A stretch of DNA of 64,000 nucleotides from Agaricus subrufescens (lineage: Eukaryota; Basidiomycota; Agaricomycetes; Agaricales; Agaricaceae): assembly GCA_029945375.1 (NCBI GenBank), contig CM057058.1:4154001-4218000 (forward strand), read 5' to 3'. The notes beneath the pieces were generated by a model. The model was not told where the DNA came from and did not search any database. It saw only the letters and a program-made list of their open reading frames with translations. Each line of letters begins with the position of its first letter. Position 1 is the stretch's first letter. The translations under genes were made by a program, and so were the position numbers. Below, piece by piece: positions 23,250-33,658 of this stretch.

Positions 23250-26200
23250 CTATTTCTCATGCTTCCAGACAAGCCCCATCGACTGGGCGACGAATCCCCA
23301 TTTATCGGCAGCCTCTTGAATTCTAAACAAGAAAACCGCAGTTAGGAAGCCGCCTCGTGCAACAAAAGCCGACGGAAAGAAAAACCATTACCTTTTTTCA
23401 ACTGACTTCCCGGCTCCATGGCCTGACTTCTTGTCAACACGCAGCAGGAGTGGGTAAGGATTGTTGGAGCGCATATGTTGCAGCTGTGCTGCATGCTTGA
23501 ACGAATGCAGGGGTACTACACGGTCGTCATCTGCAAGATTTGAAGATGAGATATCTCACTTCCCACAAGTTCAGCATGGGGGACTTACGATCAGCGGTCA
23601 AGAGGATGAACGGCGGTAATACACGTTCTGGAATGTTGTGAAGTGGGGATATGGGGTAGATAAAGTCGAAATCGTTGGGGTCATCGGGGTTTCCATAGTC
23701 ACTTGTCCATGCTTTTCCTGAGTATCATGAAATTTTGAGAACACTCGTACACACGCTCCAAGTTCGACACTTACCAATCGTAAATTTATGGAACTGATGA
23801 TGACATCGATGAGGTCAATAATGATTGTAGAGTCAGGTGTGCTTACCTTGAGCAGGTCGAGAACACCCACTTCCGCCACGGCCGCACCGAATGTACCTTC
23901 TGGTGCACGATTTACACAGGCAGCAACCAGGAGACCTGGTAACAACCCCAACAAGTTCTAATAAGTCCTGAGAACGATGAGCGGTATCCTTACCTCCATT
24001 AGAGCCTCCATTGATGGCGACTTTCCCAGCGCCAACGTATTTATTCTTCACAAGATATTCACTAAAAATAGTTGATAAGTTACCTTAACAAAAACATTGC
24101 GCGTTTACTTACGTGGCAGCAACAAAATCGTCAAAACAGTTTTTCTAGCGTTGCGAGAATTAATGGCCTGAGTATGCAACAACATCAAAAAGCAAATCCA
24201 TACCTTGTTTTTCAAACTGCCGCCTAGATGCCAGTCTTCACCGAATTCGTTACCGCCTCGAATACTTGGTACAGCGATCACACCGCCATAAATTTGAATA
24301 AAAGTGAGGAACATCGCACTGAAGAAAGGGTCTATCGAAATATTAAACCCTCCGTAACCTAAATGTACATCAGCCATAGTACGGTTACAGCCCTAGACGA
24401 TTTTCTCACCATACTGGATACAAGGAGCCGTGCCATCGAACGGTGTTGACTTATGGCGGACGATGAACATAGGGACTTGAGTACCGTCCTTGCTGGGATA
24501 CCAAACCTGGAGCTGATCAGTGATAGCTATGTTAGGGTTTTAGGAATCGAAGCCAGACCTGTTGGGTTTCGAAATCATCCGGGTTAAGACCCTTAACCTT
24601 GGTTTGACGGAAAGGACTAAGACGTTGTCCTTCGGCTCGTTTGAAGTCATAGTATCCTATTGTTCCGGGGGTGTTGAAGCCACTCATTGTCACAAAGAGC
24701 CAAGAGTGGGTTTCTCGGCAGTGGGCAGACATAGTACCCACGAAGTCTGGGTACAAACGCTCAAGCTCTTTGCCGCTACTGTCATAGATATAAAGTTCAT
24801 CTTTCACCTAAGGCAATTTGTTAGGAAAGGGAGGAAAGGATGGCGGTAAGCAAGGAAAATACATTGTGTTTATATTGGACGGCAAAGCGGTCTTTGTTGA
24901 CACGAGAGACGTCGCACAGAAGGGCGTCCTTCCGTTCCGGAATCACGACTGTGGGTAAGACTACGTCCGCGGAAACATCAACTGAAATAAGTTTGCACTG
25001 CGAAGCATCCTTATTGGTTTGGAAATAGAAAATAGGTCCGTCATTCGTGACGCTAGGACAACCGATCGTGATCAGAGAATGCCTCAGTCGATCGACAGCA
25101 CAGAATCTTACTAGGAGTATTCTGCTTCGAAGGAATCGAAGAGTTTCTGCCACTGGATGGATTCCCCGAGGTTCGCCTTCTTGAGATCAGCAATCCAGAT
25201 CAAGTTTTTCTATCAGATGGTGAGATTAATGTTCTCATGCGAACTCAGCAACGACCCACCCGCGAAGTGTCTCTCGAGGTGTATAGGATGAGATACTTCT
25301 CATCCTCAGTCACGCTAATTCCAAACATGTACGTCGGGTGATCTTTGTCCTGGTGGACGAGAATGTCCTCGGCTATCTGTGGATGAGATGGTATCAATAA
25401 GATATTGACGATCTCTACATACACTGATCCGTGCCGACACGATGATAGTAGATCATAGCATTCTCGTCCGCACCCGTTTTGATACCGTTGGTCGATGGTT
25501 GTTCTTGAGCCTCAGGATAACGCTGGAATGGTTTGGTCATTGGAACACAGGCTAGATATAGAGGGATTTCATACCTGGTAGAAGAATCCCTTGGAGTCGG
25601 GGGTCCATGAGACAGAAGAAAACTTAACATGCTTAATTTGGTCAGGAAGGTTTTTGTTGTCGTCCTTGTTAATCAGCGGCGCATCCGTCGGCCGAACGTA
25701 TAAAGTAGATTCGTCGCTTCCCTGATGTGGCCATTTTAGGCGAGCATAGTATTTGTGGAAGACAAACTCACAGATTGTGAGAGACCATACGCCAGCAATT
25801 TTCCAGACTTTGAAAATTCAAAGTGGGTCAAGGCAACAGTACCATCATCACTCAGAACGTTGGGCTAATAAACACGAGTTAGGGTGCAAAGTAGCCTTAG
25901 GAACGAAAGGAACGCGCATACATTGAAGAAAATCTCTCCGGGTTCAGGACCATCCTTGAAGACCGGAAGGGTACCATCCTGGCTGCGATATACAACTACA
26001 GATGACACTTAAAACGAGAACTGGACGACCAAGATTAGAACAAACCGTGTTGATGTTGGAGACCACTGTTGTAAGACCAGTACCAACGCCCATCGTCTTG
26101 CAAAGTTGGCGGTCCAAACTAAATAGAATTAGTGATGGAATTACAACTTAGGGAAGGTCACACCTTTGCGTAATCGACGCTGGCACGGAATGCTTGTTCC

Positions 26201-26490
26201 AGACGGCCTCGGTCAGGGATCTGGTCAAGAAAGGCGCGCGTATAACGCTCCTGCTCAGAAGTCCACTCATCGGTTTCTTTGCTGTGTTCCTCGAGCCAGT
26301 TGTAAGGATCAGGGACACGGACCGTTCCCCGGGCCGCACTCTGGTACGTGTCGACGTGGTCGGAGCGACGCGCTTTGGGATAAGAACCGGGAGTCCAACG
26401 AATAGGCACGGTGGACATCGTGGACGAACGTGAAAAAATTGCAGTGGCGCGTCGTGCGATCGGAGGAATGAAAAAAAACCTGTGTAGCAT
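23250..26490 (-). CDS. Prolyl oligopeptidase (S9A)
   Basis: Serine peptidase that cleaves after proline in short peptides. Many short exons run from 26490 down to the stop at 23250-23252 (ending GLVWKHEK). The N-terminal part has [16 protein letters not shown], typical of the family. The beta-propeller is spread over exons ([44 protein letters not shown]). The hydrolase domain has [32 protein letters not shown] and the nucleophile motif GGSNGG (Ser codon at 24001-24003). The [15 protein letters not shown]sp and the SGHGAGKS His (about 23420) complete the triad. Two in-frame starts exist: 26490 gives a basic leader ([14 protein letters not shown]) like a mitochondrial signal, and 26418 ([11 protein letters not shown]) starts where cytosolic family members usually do. 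It looks like the housekeeping enzyme. Confidence 0.92.
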
Positions 26491-26860
26491 ATCGTGGTTA
26501 GAACATTGGCTATTTAAAGGGTTTCGCTGATATTTTTTAAGGGTGCATTTACACGACCCTCCTTGTGTGGTCTATTGTGATATTAAATATAATCAGCCCC
26601 TAATTTTCTTTCATCTCCAACACTCATTATCACTATACCTCTTGCCAACCCCAACTGGAGGATAGTTGTCACCCTACTGCGCGCTCTCAACGTTCAGCAT
26701 ATCCAGTCTCAGCAATTTCCCCGCTCCGTCTCGTTTTTCAACCGAAGGACTCTCAAAAAAGGGTGAAAGCAATAAACCACCTTCCACTAACTCAATTGCA
26801 CGAGATGTTGCCAGTGTGGTGCGGCAACATCTGCCATACTGATCCCGATTCTTCTTTCGA
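26491..26860. promoter_or_regulatory. Prolyl oligopeptidase upstream region
   Basis: About 370 bases upstream of the minus-strand start. A/T-rich with a TATTTAAAGGG-like element on the plus strand around 26510-26520, which may serve as a core promoter for the minus-strand gene. No gene seen. Confidence 0.35.
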
Positions 26861-27358
26861 CTACACCTTCCGATAGAAATACAGCCTCCCTGCACCGAGA
26901 ATTTCCTTCGCCATGATTGACATTGCGGGCCTTGTCATCCGATTACTCCGGGTTGCGCGGATGACCTTGAATGGATCCGATGACAATCGGACACCACGAG
27001 AAGCCAAGATTGAAGGAAAACCTGTGTATGATACTCCAAACACCCTTAAAAAAAGGATTCCTAATGTAAGTTTACTGAATTATCCCCTTCCTCAACGTCT
27101 GGAATACGCACGCGATTCACGTGGCCAACTCATTTGAGACTCACGTATGTCAATGAGTGTGCTTGCAACTGACTTCCAGGACTTAAATTCATCAGCTAAG
27201 TAGACATCGGGGTACCTTTCCGCTCCTGTCAAACTTGACATCGCTTTAGCAGCGCCTTGTGGCACTGGCTCATTGCACTCATTTTCCCAGTCAGTAATTA
27301 TTGGCAAGATTAATGATATTTGATGAATATTTAAGTTCAACGAATAGGCCGTCTCCAC
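26861..27358 (-). other. Possible unrecognised coding exons on the minus strand
   Basis: Two open stretches can be joined across a GT-AG intron (donor gtgagt near 27149, acceptor cattag near 27062). The first reads ...QGAAKAMSSLTGAERYPDVY and LADEFKSWKSVASTLIDI. The second reads VFGVSYTGFPSILASRGVRL and ends TRPAMSIMAKEILGAGRLYF-YRKV before a stop near 26861. The amino-acid mix looks protein-like, but I recognise no family and find no convincing start. The opposite strand offers a rival reading, MIDIAGLVIRLLRVARMTLN at 26913 with a perfect gtaagt donor and a ctgac...cttccag acceptor, ending after DLNSSAK. One of the two may be real; the other is its shadow. A decayed gene is also possible. 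Confidence 0.25.
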
Positions 27359-28080
27359 GGGCAGCGTCCATGATTTATAGATGCACCTTTCCCAAACGGC
27401 CGTGATTCAATCACTTGCACTTTGATCGGCAAGTATCATTTAATAGAACTGGGCGATCCGATTGCCCGAGTGAGGCTAGCCCGGCGTCGTTCTAATGTAG
27501 AACATATTGATCGTGACACAGGACCGGACAGCTCGTGTTGGAACAGGTAATTCGGTGCGGGCATCCAATTTGTGATTTATCTACCCTTTCTGATTTCTAG
27601 TCTAGAAGGAACATCATTCCCGCAGGTGCTGCGATCATCCATACCACCAATTTCTTGATATAGCCAAAGGTAAGTTGACCGATCACTAATTTCGCCGATA
27701 GAGAGCTTGTCGGTTGAGTATTACTCGTGGTATAAAAGAATGTGAGACGTCCATCTCACTGCTCAATCATGTCAGTGCCTTCAACAGGTACCGAAAAACT
27801 GGAAAGATGTTCTTGATGTCCCGACTGTGCTTCAATGGTGAAATGACTCCGCGACCAATGCAGATACTTATATACTTGACGCCGCTCCACGAGTTCTTAC
27901 TATTGGGGAAAGCCACCGAAGGAGGGAATCTTTCCCCGGAACAGCGTCAAAGCTTGTATACTTCATGGCATACTAAGCATTCAATCGAAGACATAATCTC
28001 ACATCCAAAAACAGATACTGCTGCGCAATATTATCTTCCGCAGGCTCCGACGGTCATTTTTAAATCCACGAGTGTTTGAG
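27359..28080 (+). pseudogene. Possible decayed or unrecognised multi-exon gene
   Basis: Coding-like stretches occur on the plus strand but are interrupted by stops. One reads GKYHLIELGDPIARVRLARR to DTGPDSSCWNR and ends at a plausible intron (gtaatt...ttctgatttctag, to about 27600). Another, near 27790-27950, reads VPKNWKDVLDVPTVLQW, then DAAPRVLTIGESHRRR after a stop. A long alternative frame (27714-28079) ends PQAPTVIFKSTSV. I could not join these into one sensible protein and recognise no family. Either a fast-evolving gene with splice sites I cannot resolve, or a remnant. Confidence 0.2.
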
Positions 28081-29222
28081 CGGAGAGCAGAAGACTCCCG
28101 GCGGAAAAACACAGGCTGGCAGGAGGACTCTGATGAGAACATCTAAATTGCAAATACACCCACGTCCTGGACATCCTGGGTAACTCGGAACCTTAGATCT
28201 CGTGTACTTGTCCTCATATCGACGGAACTTGAAGAGCCAGACATGTGCTCCTACGTCAAAAGGGCTAGTCAAAGACTTTTTTGGCAGAACGATAAGATAG
28301 GGTATCACCGCTCAGGTTATTCCATCAGAGGCCAAGCAACTTCTAAATAGTCGCAGGAAATATAGCCGAAGATATACCCAGGCCGAGAGTAAAACCTCTA
28401 ACAATATGTTGTCGTCGCAGACGATAAACTGGTGATATTACAGTAAGCTGTGTGCAAAATTAACCTTGATCAGAAAGAAAAAGTCCCGCTTTTCGCACCG
28501 TTCAGTGTTTTCAGAGTTTGAATTAACTTACAGGGAACATGACAGACAGAAATAGGTTGAATAATGGTCCGTCCACGAGGTTGCGCACGCGACGAGTTAT
28601 ATACTCAGATGCCTATTCCCAAGCTTAAACTTTGAAGAACAAGTAATCATGTCCAATAAACATATATGTTCTCACTCGTACCCACCATAAACGACACCTG
28701 AAAACTGGGAACAACGCTTAACAGACCGTGAAATCTAAGAAGATTTGATACTCCTTACAATCCGGAAAACAGCGTGTTTAGCTAGCGTTTTTGTACACTT
28801 TGACACACATTCCTGTCAAATCAGATGATTGAATTGATAGAAGTCTTCCGTTGATTGGACTTCTATCATCGGTGCCGACTGATGTCACTGAGACGAGTTG
28901 TGTTTCTTCGGTTATACCCAGTGAGAAAGTAGGTCGAAAAAAAGAGAAAAACCGGGCCTCAAGGCCATGATTTAGTAATTAATGATCAGTAAAAGCACTA
29001 TTGCGGGTAATGAGTAGATTACTGGATAAGCACCATTGCGTGTGCTTGCTCTCATATGGGCATTGGCGGATTCGGTGGCTATTGACCACAACGGGAAACA
29101 CGAGAGCACGTGATCACTAACGGATCGTCATCGGTAATGCGGAAGCCATTCCACGCCGTCGTCGACTCTCGTGGCCTCTCCCTCATTGTTGCCTGGGGCA
29201 TAAACCAGACCAGCAGCGCTGG
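28081..29222. other. Intergenic region upstream of the FLX1-like carrier
   Basis: About 1.1 kb of mixed, moderately A/T-rich sequence without a recognisable gene. A short imperfect direct repeat (aagcac-Y-attgcg) occurs at about 28992 and 29028. The right end is the probable promoter of the carrier gene starting at 29223. Confidence 0.4.
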
Positions 29223-30513
29223 ATGGCAAATCAGCCATCGAGTTTCTTCGCAACCGCCGCCATCGTATGTCGACCTGATCAACCGTTTCGACTGGCTTTC
29301 TGACTTTTTTTGTGTTTATTCTCCGTCGAATGTCGTGTTATTGAATAGGACCATGCCGTTGCAGGTCTTGGAGCAGGGGTTGTGACGACTCTATGCCTCA
29401 ATCCTCTTGACCTCCTTAAAGTCAAGTTTCAGGTCAACACTGGCACCGCGACTGGTGGTATTGGGAGGCAGATTTTCTACGCTCTCAGAGACATACAGCA
29501 ACAGCAAGGATGGAAAGGGCTATACCGTGGTATCTCTCCAAATGTTGCTGGAAACGCGTCGAGCTGGGGTCTATATTTTCTCTTGTGCGTCATTCCGCTT
29601 AACTGCAGATGATGTAATAATTTTCAAAAAAAAGTTACAACATGCTCAAAAAGCAGGCTGCGGGCGGGGATACTCGCCAGACTTTATCCGCTGGACAATA
29701 CCTAATATGCTCTGCAGAAGCAAGTTTGTGTTATCTCTTTGCAGCTCACCACTGAAAAACTGAAGAAAGTGATCCAGGTGCTATAACAGCTATTATGACA
29801 AACCCATTTTGGCTTGTGAGAGTTCGAATGTTTGCCACAACGAGGGACTCCTCCAATGCGTACCGTGGATTATGGGGTAGGATTAATCAAGTCCCGAGAT
29901 TGGCGCGGCTCATCCTGTTCTAGATGGGTTGTCAACAATCACTCGGACTGAGGGCGCCACGGGCCTGTTTCGAGGTACAGTTTTAGCTCTGGTCGGTGTA
30001 TCAAACGGTGCCATACAATTCATGGCATACGAAAAGATGAAGGCCTGGGGCTTTGACCAGAAACGGAGACAAGCGGAGCGAATGGGGAAGCCTTATAATC
30101 AGGACTTGGATAAATTAGTGAGCAGTTTTCCCTCCGTGGCCATGTACTTCCTGTTAACCAGCAATTCAGTCTAATCTAGCATATTCCACAATGTCAATCT
30201 CGAGTAAAGTATTGGCCTCAATTGCTACATACCCCTATCAAGTAGTCCGTTCACGATTACAGGTCAGTGGTGCCTTTTCGTTCCCACACAAATGATTAGA
30301 TCTCTCCCCCAGAACAACGCTCAGGCGGAACTATTTCCTGACATACCTACCACGATCAAGCGTACATGGAAACAAGAGGGTTTCAGAGGCTTTTACCGCG
30401 GCCTTGGTACAAGTCTCATTCGGGTCCTCCCTGGAAACTGCATCACGTTTGTGGTTTACGAAAATCTGGCATGGCTTCTCAGGACCTCCGCTGCGAGACG
30501 TGACGCTTGCTGA
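29223..30513 (+). CDS. FLX1: Mitochondrial FAD/folate carrier (FLX1/SLC25A32 type)
   Basis: Inner-membrane carrier of the SLC25 family. Exon 1 (from the ATG at 29223) encodes MANQPSSFFATAAI and is spliced via gtatgt...gaatag to DHAVAGLGAGVVTTLCLNPL. The three repeat signatures are PLDLLKVKFQ, PFWLVRVRM and PYQVVRSRLQ. The Trp and Gln in repeats two and three, in place of an acidic residue, are typical of the FAD/folate/NAD branch. Other family marks are WKGLYRGISPNVAGNASSWG, ICSAEASAITAIMTNP (Ser formed across an intron with donor gtttgt), GLFRGTVLALVGVSNGAIQF and GFYRGLGTSLIRVLPGNCIT. Stop at 30511-30513. About 6-7 exons. Three tandem carrier repeats with around six TM helices. FAD is the likeliest substrate by homology; folate or NAD cannot be excluded. 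Confidence 0.9.
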
Positions 30514-32185
30514 AGTGTAAAGGGCCCCTCTTTTGACGGGCCGTGATCGGAGATATCTCTTCCTGCCTCACACCCTTCACTTCTATATGCCACACTCCTC
30601 GCAGGGTCTCAAAAATCATCTCGAAGTCCTCGCGAACCTGCCGCCATTTAAGCCACAGGTTTTCCCTATGATTCGACCTTGTTACTCATCACATCTAGAC
30701 ACACACACCTCAGTATCCTACTGGACATGTACATTAATATCGACATAAAACTTGACTGAAAATTTCTGGAGGGCCCTGGGCCCATTGAAACTCGGTGGCT
30801 TTTAACCTAGGAGCTAGAGCGATCCTGCGGGGACGTAACCACCCCACACCCTTCTCGCTAACATCTCGGCTTTTGGCGTTCGGGTTGCCTGTACTCCGCA
30901 ATACATACCGACGACTGATATGCTATTTCTGCTAATTTAGGAATCATTCTCCGGTTTCATCGCGATGCAACCCAAGTTGTTCAGTTACTGGGGGCGTCGC
31001 CACAATTGATTTGGGGGGGGGGAGAAGTTCAGAATGCAAAAAGTTTCCCGCACCCTGTCGCATGTCGCCAAGATCGATGGCAGAGATTCATAAAAAGAGA
31101 TGCGTGCACATCTGACGTTGAATTGAGCACAAGTATATAGACTTTTTTTAATGGACTTGACTGTATACAGTACCCGTCATTAAATAAATAAACGCATACC
31201 AACTGACCAATCCCAGCAATCCATCGTCGCATGTGCACCAATAGCTGGGGATAAACGGAAAACATATGAGCCGCTTTAGTGTAAAGCCAAGTGAGTTTGA
31301 TTAGAGGATGTCAGTAACTCATGACATTAATTTAAAATGATAGAAAGGTAGCTATGTTTGAGATAACAGGCGCGGAATCTTTCCCATCACGTCCGCTTCC
31401 CCCGGAGAAGGTGATAGATAAAATATATTAGTTGACCCCTCAGGTTTATGCGCACAGGGCGTTGGGCATTACATGATCGATAACACCTTAGCCGAGCCGT
31501 TTTTATATCAGTAAATTGATAGAAGTATTGTCCAAGATAAGTAGATCATACTTCCATAGATATGAGAAAGAAAAAAAATTGTCATAGCCTGTATAAGGCT
31601 GTGACTTATATTTGGGTTTAGACAGGGAAGCCGGAGAAAGGAACTACCAATGTACATGTTACACTCAGAATGTCTTGTACATCTTGGGGTGCCGGTCCGT
31701 AGTACCAAGCCTTTGGCTCCCTTGATTCTCGCGCATGAATGGCGGACGTCAGCTGTTCAAGAGATGTAAAGAGAGATAATTATACTTTAGATCTCGGAAA
31801 TGAAATGGCTCATAGAATTGTATGTATGTATGTATGCGTGTATGTGGCTTGAATAGAAAAATCTTAGATCGTGTTTAACCGATTCATTCATTGGCATTTT
31901 TCGGTAAAGAACAAGCTTGGAATAGAATGTTGAGTCATTGCCCCCCTCTATGCTGGGAAGGAGAATTGAAGAATTCATCAAAGCCAGTGGAGAAAAATCG
32001 TCGCCGAGGTCGTAATACGATCCAGAAGTACATTTCAGCGATATAGGCTCGATCCCAGGCGGTGGTTTCAGGAAGGAGAGAATAAAAATTAAAAATAATG
32101 ACCCAAGGGTTTGGCGGCTTTATATACTACTACTCTCGACAAGGAATTCACTTGGGTTGGGATCGGCTTGGCGTGTAGACCAATA
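30514..32185. other. Gene-free stretch, about 1.7 kb
   Basis: Low coding potential on both strands. It holds a GGGCCC-rich patch (about 30770-30783), a G run (about 31011-31022) and a short tetranucleotide tract (tgta)n at about 31821-31833. It includes the carrier's 3' region on the left. No tRNA or other RNA gene was recognised. Confidence 0.45.
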
Positions 32186-32600
32186 GAGTCCGTGGTGGAT
32201 ATGAACGGGTTAAGAATTAATAACCGACGAAGGGAGCTTTTCGCGTGCATATCAGGCAAGTACATAGGTTTTCTTCATTTGTTCGTCGGTAACAAGCGCA
32301 TCAATCCATCACTTGTTGTTTGTCTACGCCACGACCTACAAACAACTTTTCAACGTCATTGACGTCTCGGCATACTGAATGTATGAGAGTCCATGGTAGA
32401 TATAAATGAGTGGAGAATTAGTAACCGACAAAGGGTGTTCAAATGTGCACCTCAGGCAAGCGCATAGTTTATTCTTTTCATTTGTTCGTCGGTAACAAGC
32501 GTATCAATTCTTGAAATCAATCCATCAATGGTTGTTTGTCTACGCCACGACCTACAAACAACCTTTCAACGTCATTACCGTCTCGACATACCGAATGTAT
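32186..32600. repeat. Two-copy tandem repeat (about 200-base unit) with internal inverted arms
   Basis: Copy 1 is at 32186-32384 and copy 2 at 32387-32600. Both begin gagtcc-R-tggt and end gaatgtat, and they are similar along their whole length with several small indels. Each carries two inverted repeats. Outer arms are accgac(g/a)aa and ttcgtcggt (32223-32231 with 32282-32290; 32424-32432 with 32485-32493). Inner perfect 9-base arms are gttgtttgt and acaaacaac around a 14-base loop (32315-32323 with 32338-32346; 32531-32539 with 32554-32562). The inner loop is identical in both copies (ctacgccacgacct). No open frame of interest inside. It lies just upstream of the IF-3-like gene. Confidence 0.85.
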
Positions 32601-32691
32601 ATTCGGCTAGAAACAGTGTTCATATATTAGGTATGTACAACCCGTACACTTCAAAGCTCGTAACACTGAGAGACCTAAGAGTCAGAGAAAC

Positions 32692-33618
32692 ATGAACACA
32701 TTCTCCGCCTTCCGTTCCATCGCCATCCGACAATTACCACACCTCAAACTCAGACCCATCCCTCACTCACCACTCCGCACCTTCCACACCACACCCATCC
32801 ACAAAAGCAACATCAAAACCGGAGACTACCTCAAAAACAAAGAATCCGAAAAAGAAAAAAAGGCCCAAGAAGCTAAAACCCGAGAAATAGGTCTTCGGGG
32901 GGCGAAAATCCCTTATAACAGTGTTCGAGTTCGATTTGAAGGAGGGTTAAGTGACTACAGGTCTTTATCCGATGTTCTTCAAGAAGTCAAAGCTCTCAAC
33001 GCTGAAGAACTAGAACGGGTCAAAGACACTGTAGAGGAAGAATCATCAACATCCTCATCTCCCTCATCTTACCAAATTAAAACACGATACGAAGTCGAAC
33101 TCATCAAAAACGACCCATTTCCTATAGTAGCCATCATCAACTCCAAAGCCGAATTCGCAAAGAAGAAACGGACTCAAGAGAAAACAAAAGCCAGTAGTGT
33201 GCATAACGTCACAAAGGAGATACAGCTTACTTGGTCTTCATCTGCGGCTGATGTGGAGAATAGGTTGGAGAGGATGAAAGAAGATTTACAAAAAGGGTAC
33301 AAGGTTGATTTGGCTATTTCACCCAAGAGGCATGTACCTCCACCACGGTTAGAGGAAATGCAGGAGCGCATGCAGGAACTTGTTTCTCAACTCACTGGAT
33401 TTGGACGAGAATGGCGGGAGAGGGAGTATACCAGGACTACAGCGGTTGCTTATTTACGAGGTATTGTTGTGCCTTCGGGACCAACACAGGTAGACGTGCA
33501 GAAAGTACCCAAGGGAGTACTTCTCAAGCAAGAACGGAAGCAGAAGGAGGAAGAGAGGAAGAGGAAGAAACTAGAGCGCGAAGCCCAACTCGACGCAGGT
33601 GCACCGACATTATATTAG
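32692..33618 (+). CDS. Mitochondrial translation initiation factor IF-3-like protein
   Basis: Single exon, 308 residues. The first 35 residues (FRSIAIRQLPHLKLRPIPHS, then LRTFHTTPIHKS) are a basic, acid-free mitochondrial leader. Residues about 70-95 (GAKIPYNSVRVRFEGG) resemble the IF-3 N-domain start. Residues about 128-230 resemble the linker and C-domain, with PIVAIINSKAEFAKKKRTQE, VTKEIQLTWSSSAADVENRL, then MKEDLQKGYKVDLAISPKR. A Lys/Glu-rich tail of about 45 residues is likely disordered. IF-3 keeps mitoribosomal subunits apart and proofreads the start codon. The protein is divergent, so the call rests on order of motifs and targeting signal. It is tail-to-tail with the PPR-like gene, with 40 bases between the stops. 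Confidence 0.75.
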   Translation: MNTFSAFRSIAIRQLPHLKLRPIPHSPLRTFHTTPIHKSNIKTGDYLKNKESEKEKKAQEAKTREIGLRGAKIPYNSVRVRFEGGLSDYRSLSDVLQEVKALNAEELERVKDTVEEESSTSSSPSSYQIKTRYEVELIKNDPFPIVAIINSKAEFAKKKRTQEKTKASSVHNVTKEIQLTWSSSAADVENRLERMKEDLQKGYKVDLAISPKRHVPPPRLEEMQERMQELVSQLTGFGREWREREYTRTTAVAYLRGIVVPSGPTQVDVQKVPKGVLLKQERKQKEEERKRKKLEREAQLDAGAPTLY

Positions 33619-33658
33619 AGTTGCTATAATTTATTCCTTCATATGATACATAATGAAT

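Noticed and set aside
23250..26490. Specialised macrocyclase prolyl oligopeptidase belonging to a cyclic-peptide cluster.
   Set aside because: Neighbours are housekeeping genes and no short precursor-peptide gene was recognised around it. The sequence reads as the general housekeeping S9A enzyme.
29717..29780. A third GC-AG intron in the FLX1-like carrier (gaa|gcaagt).
   Set aside because: A canonical GT donor three to four bases downstream (gcaa|gtttgt) gives ICSAEASAITAIM, the better family match, so the GC donor is not needed.
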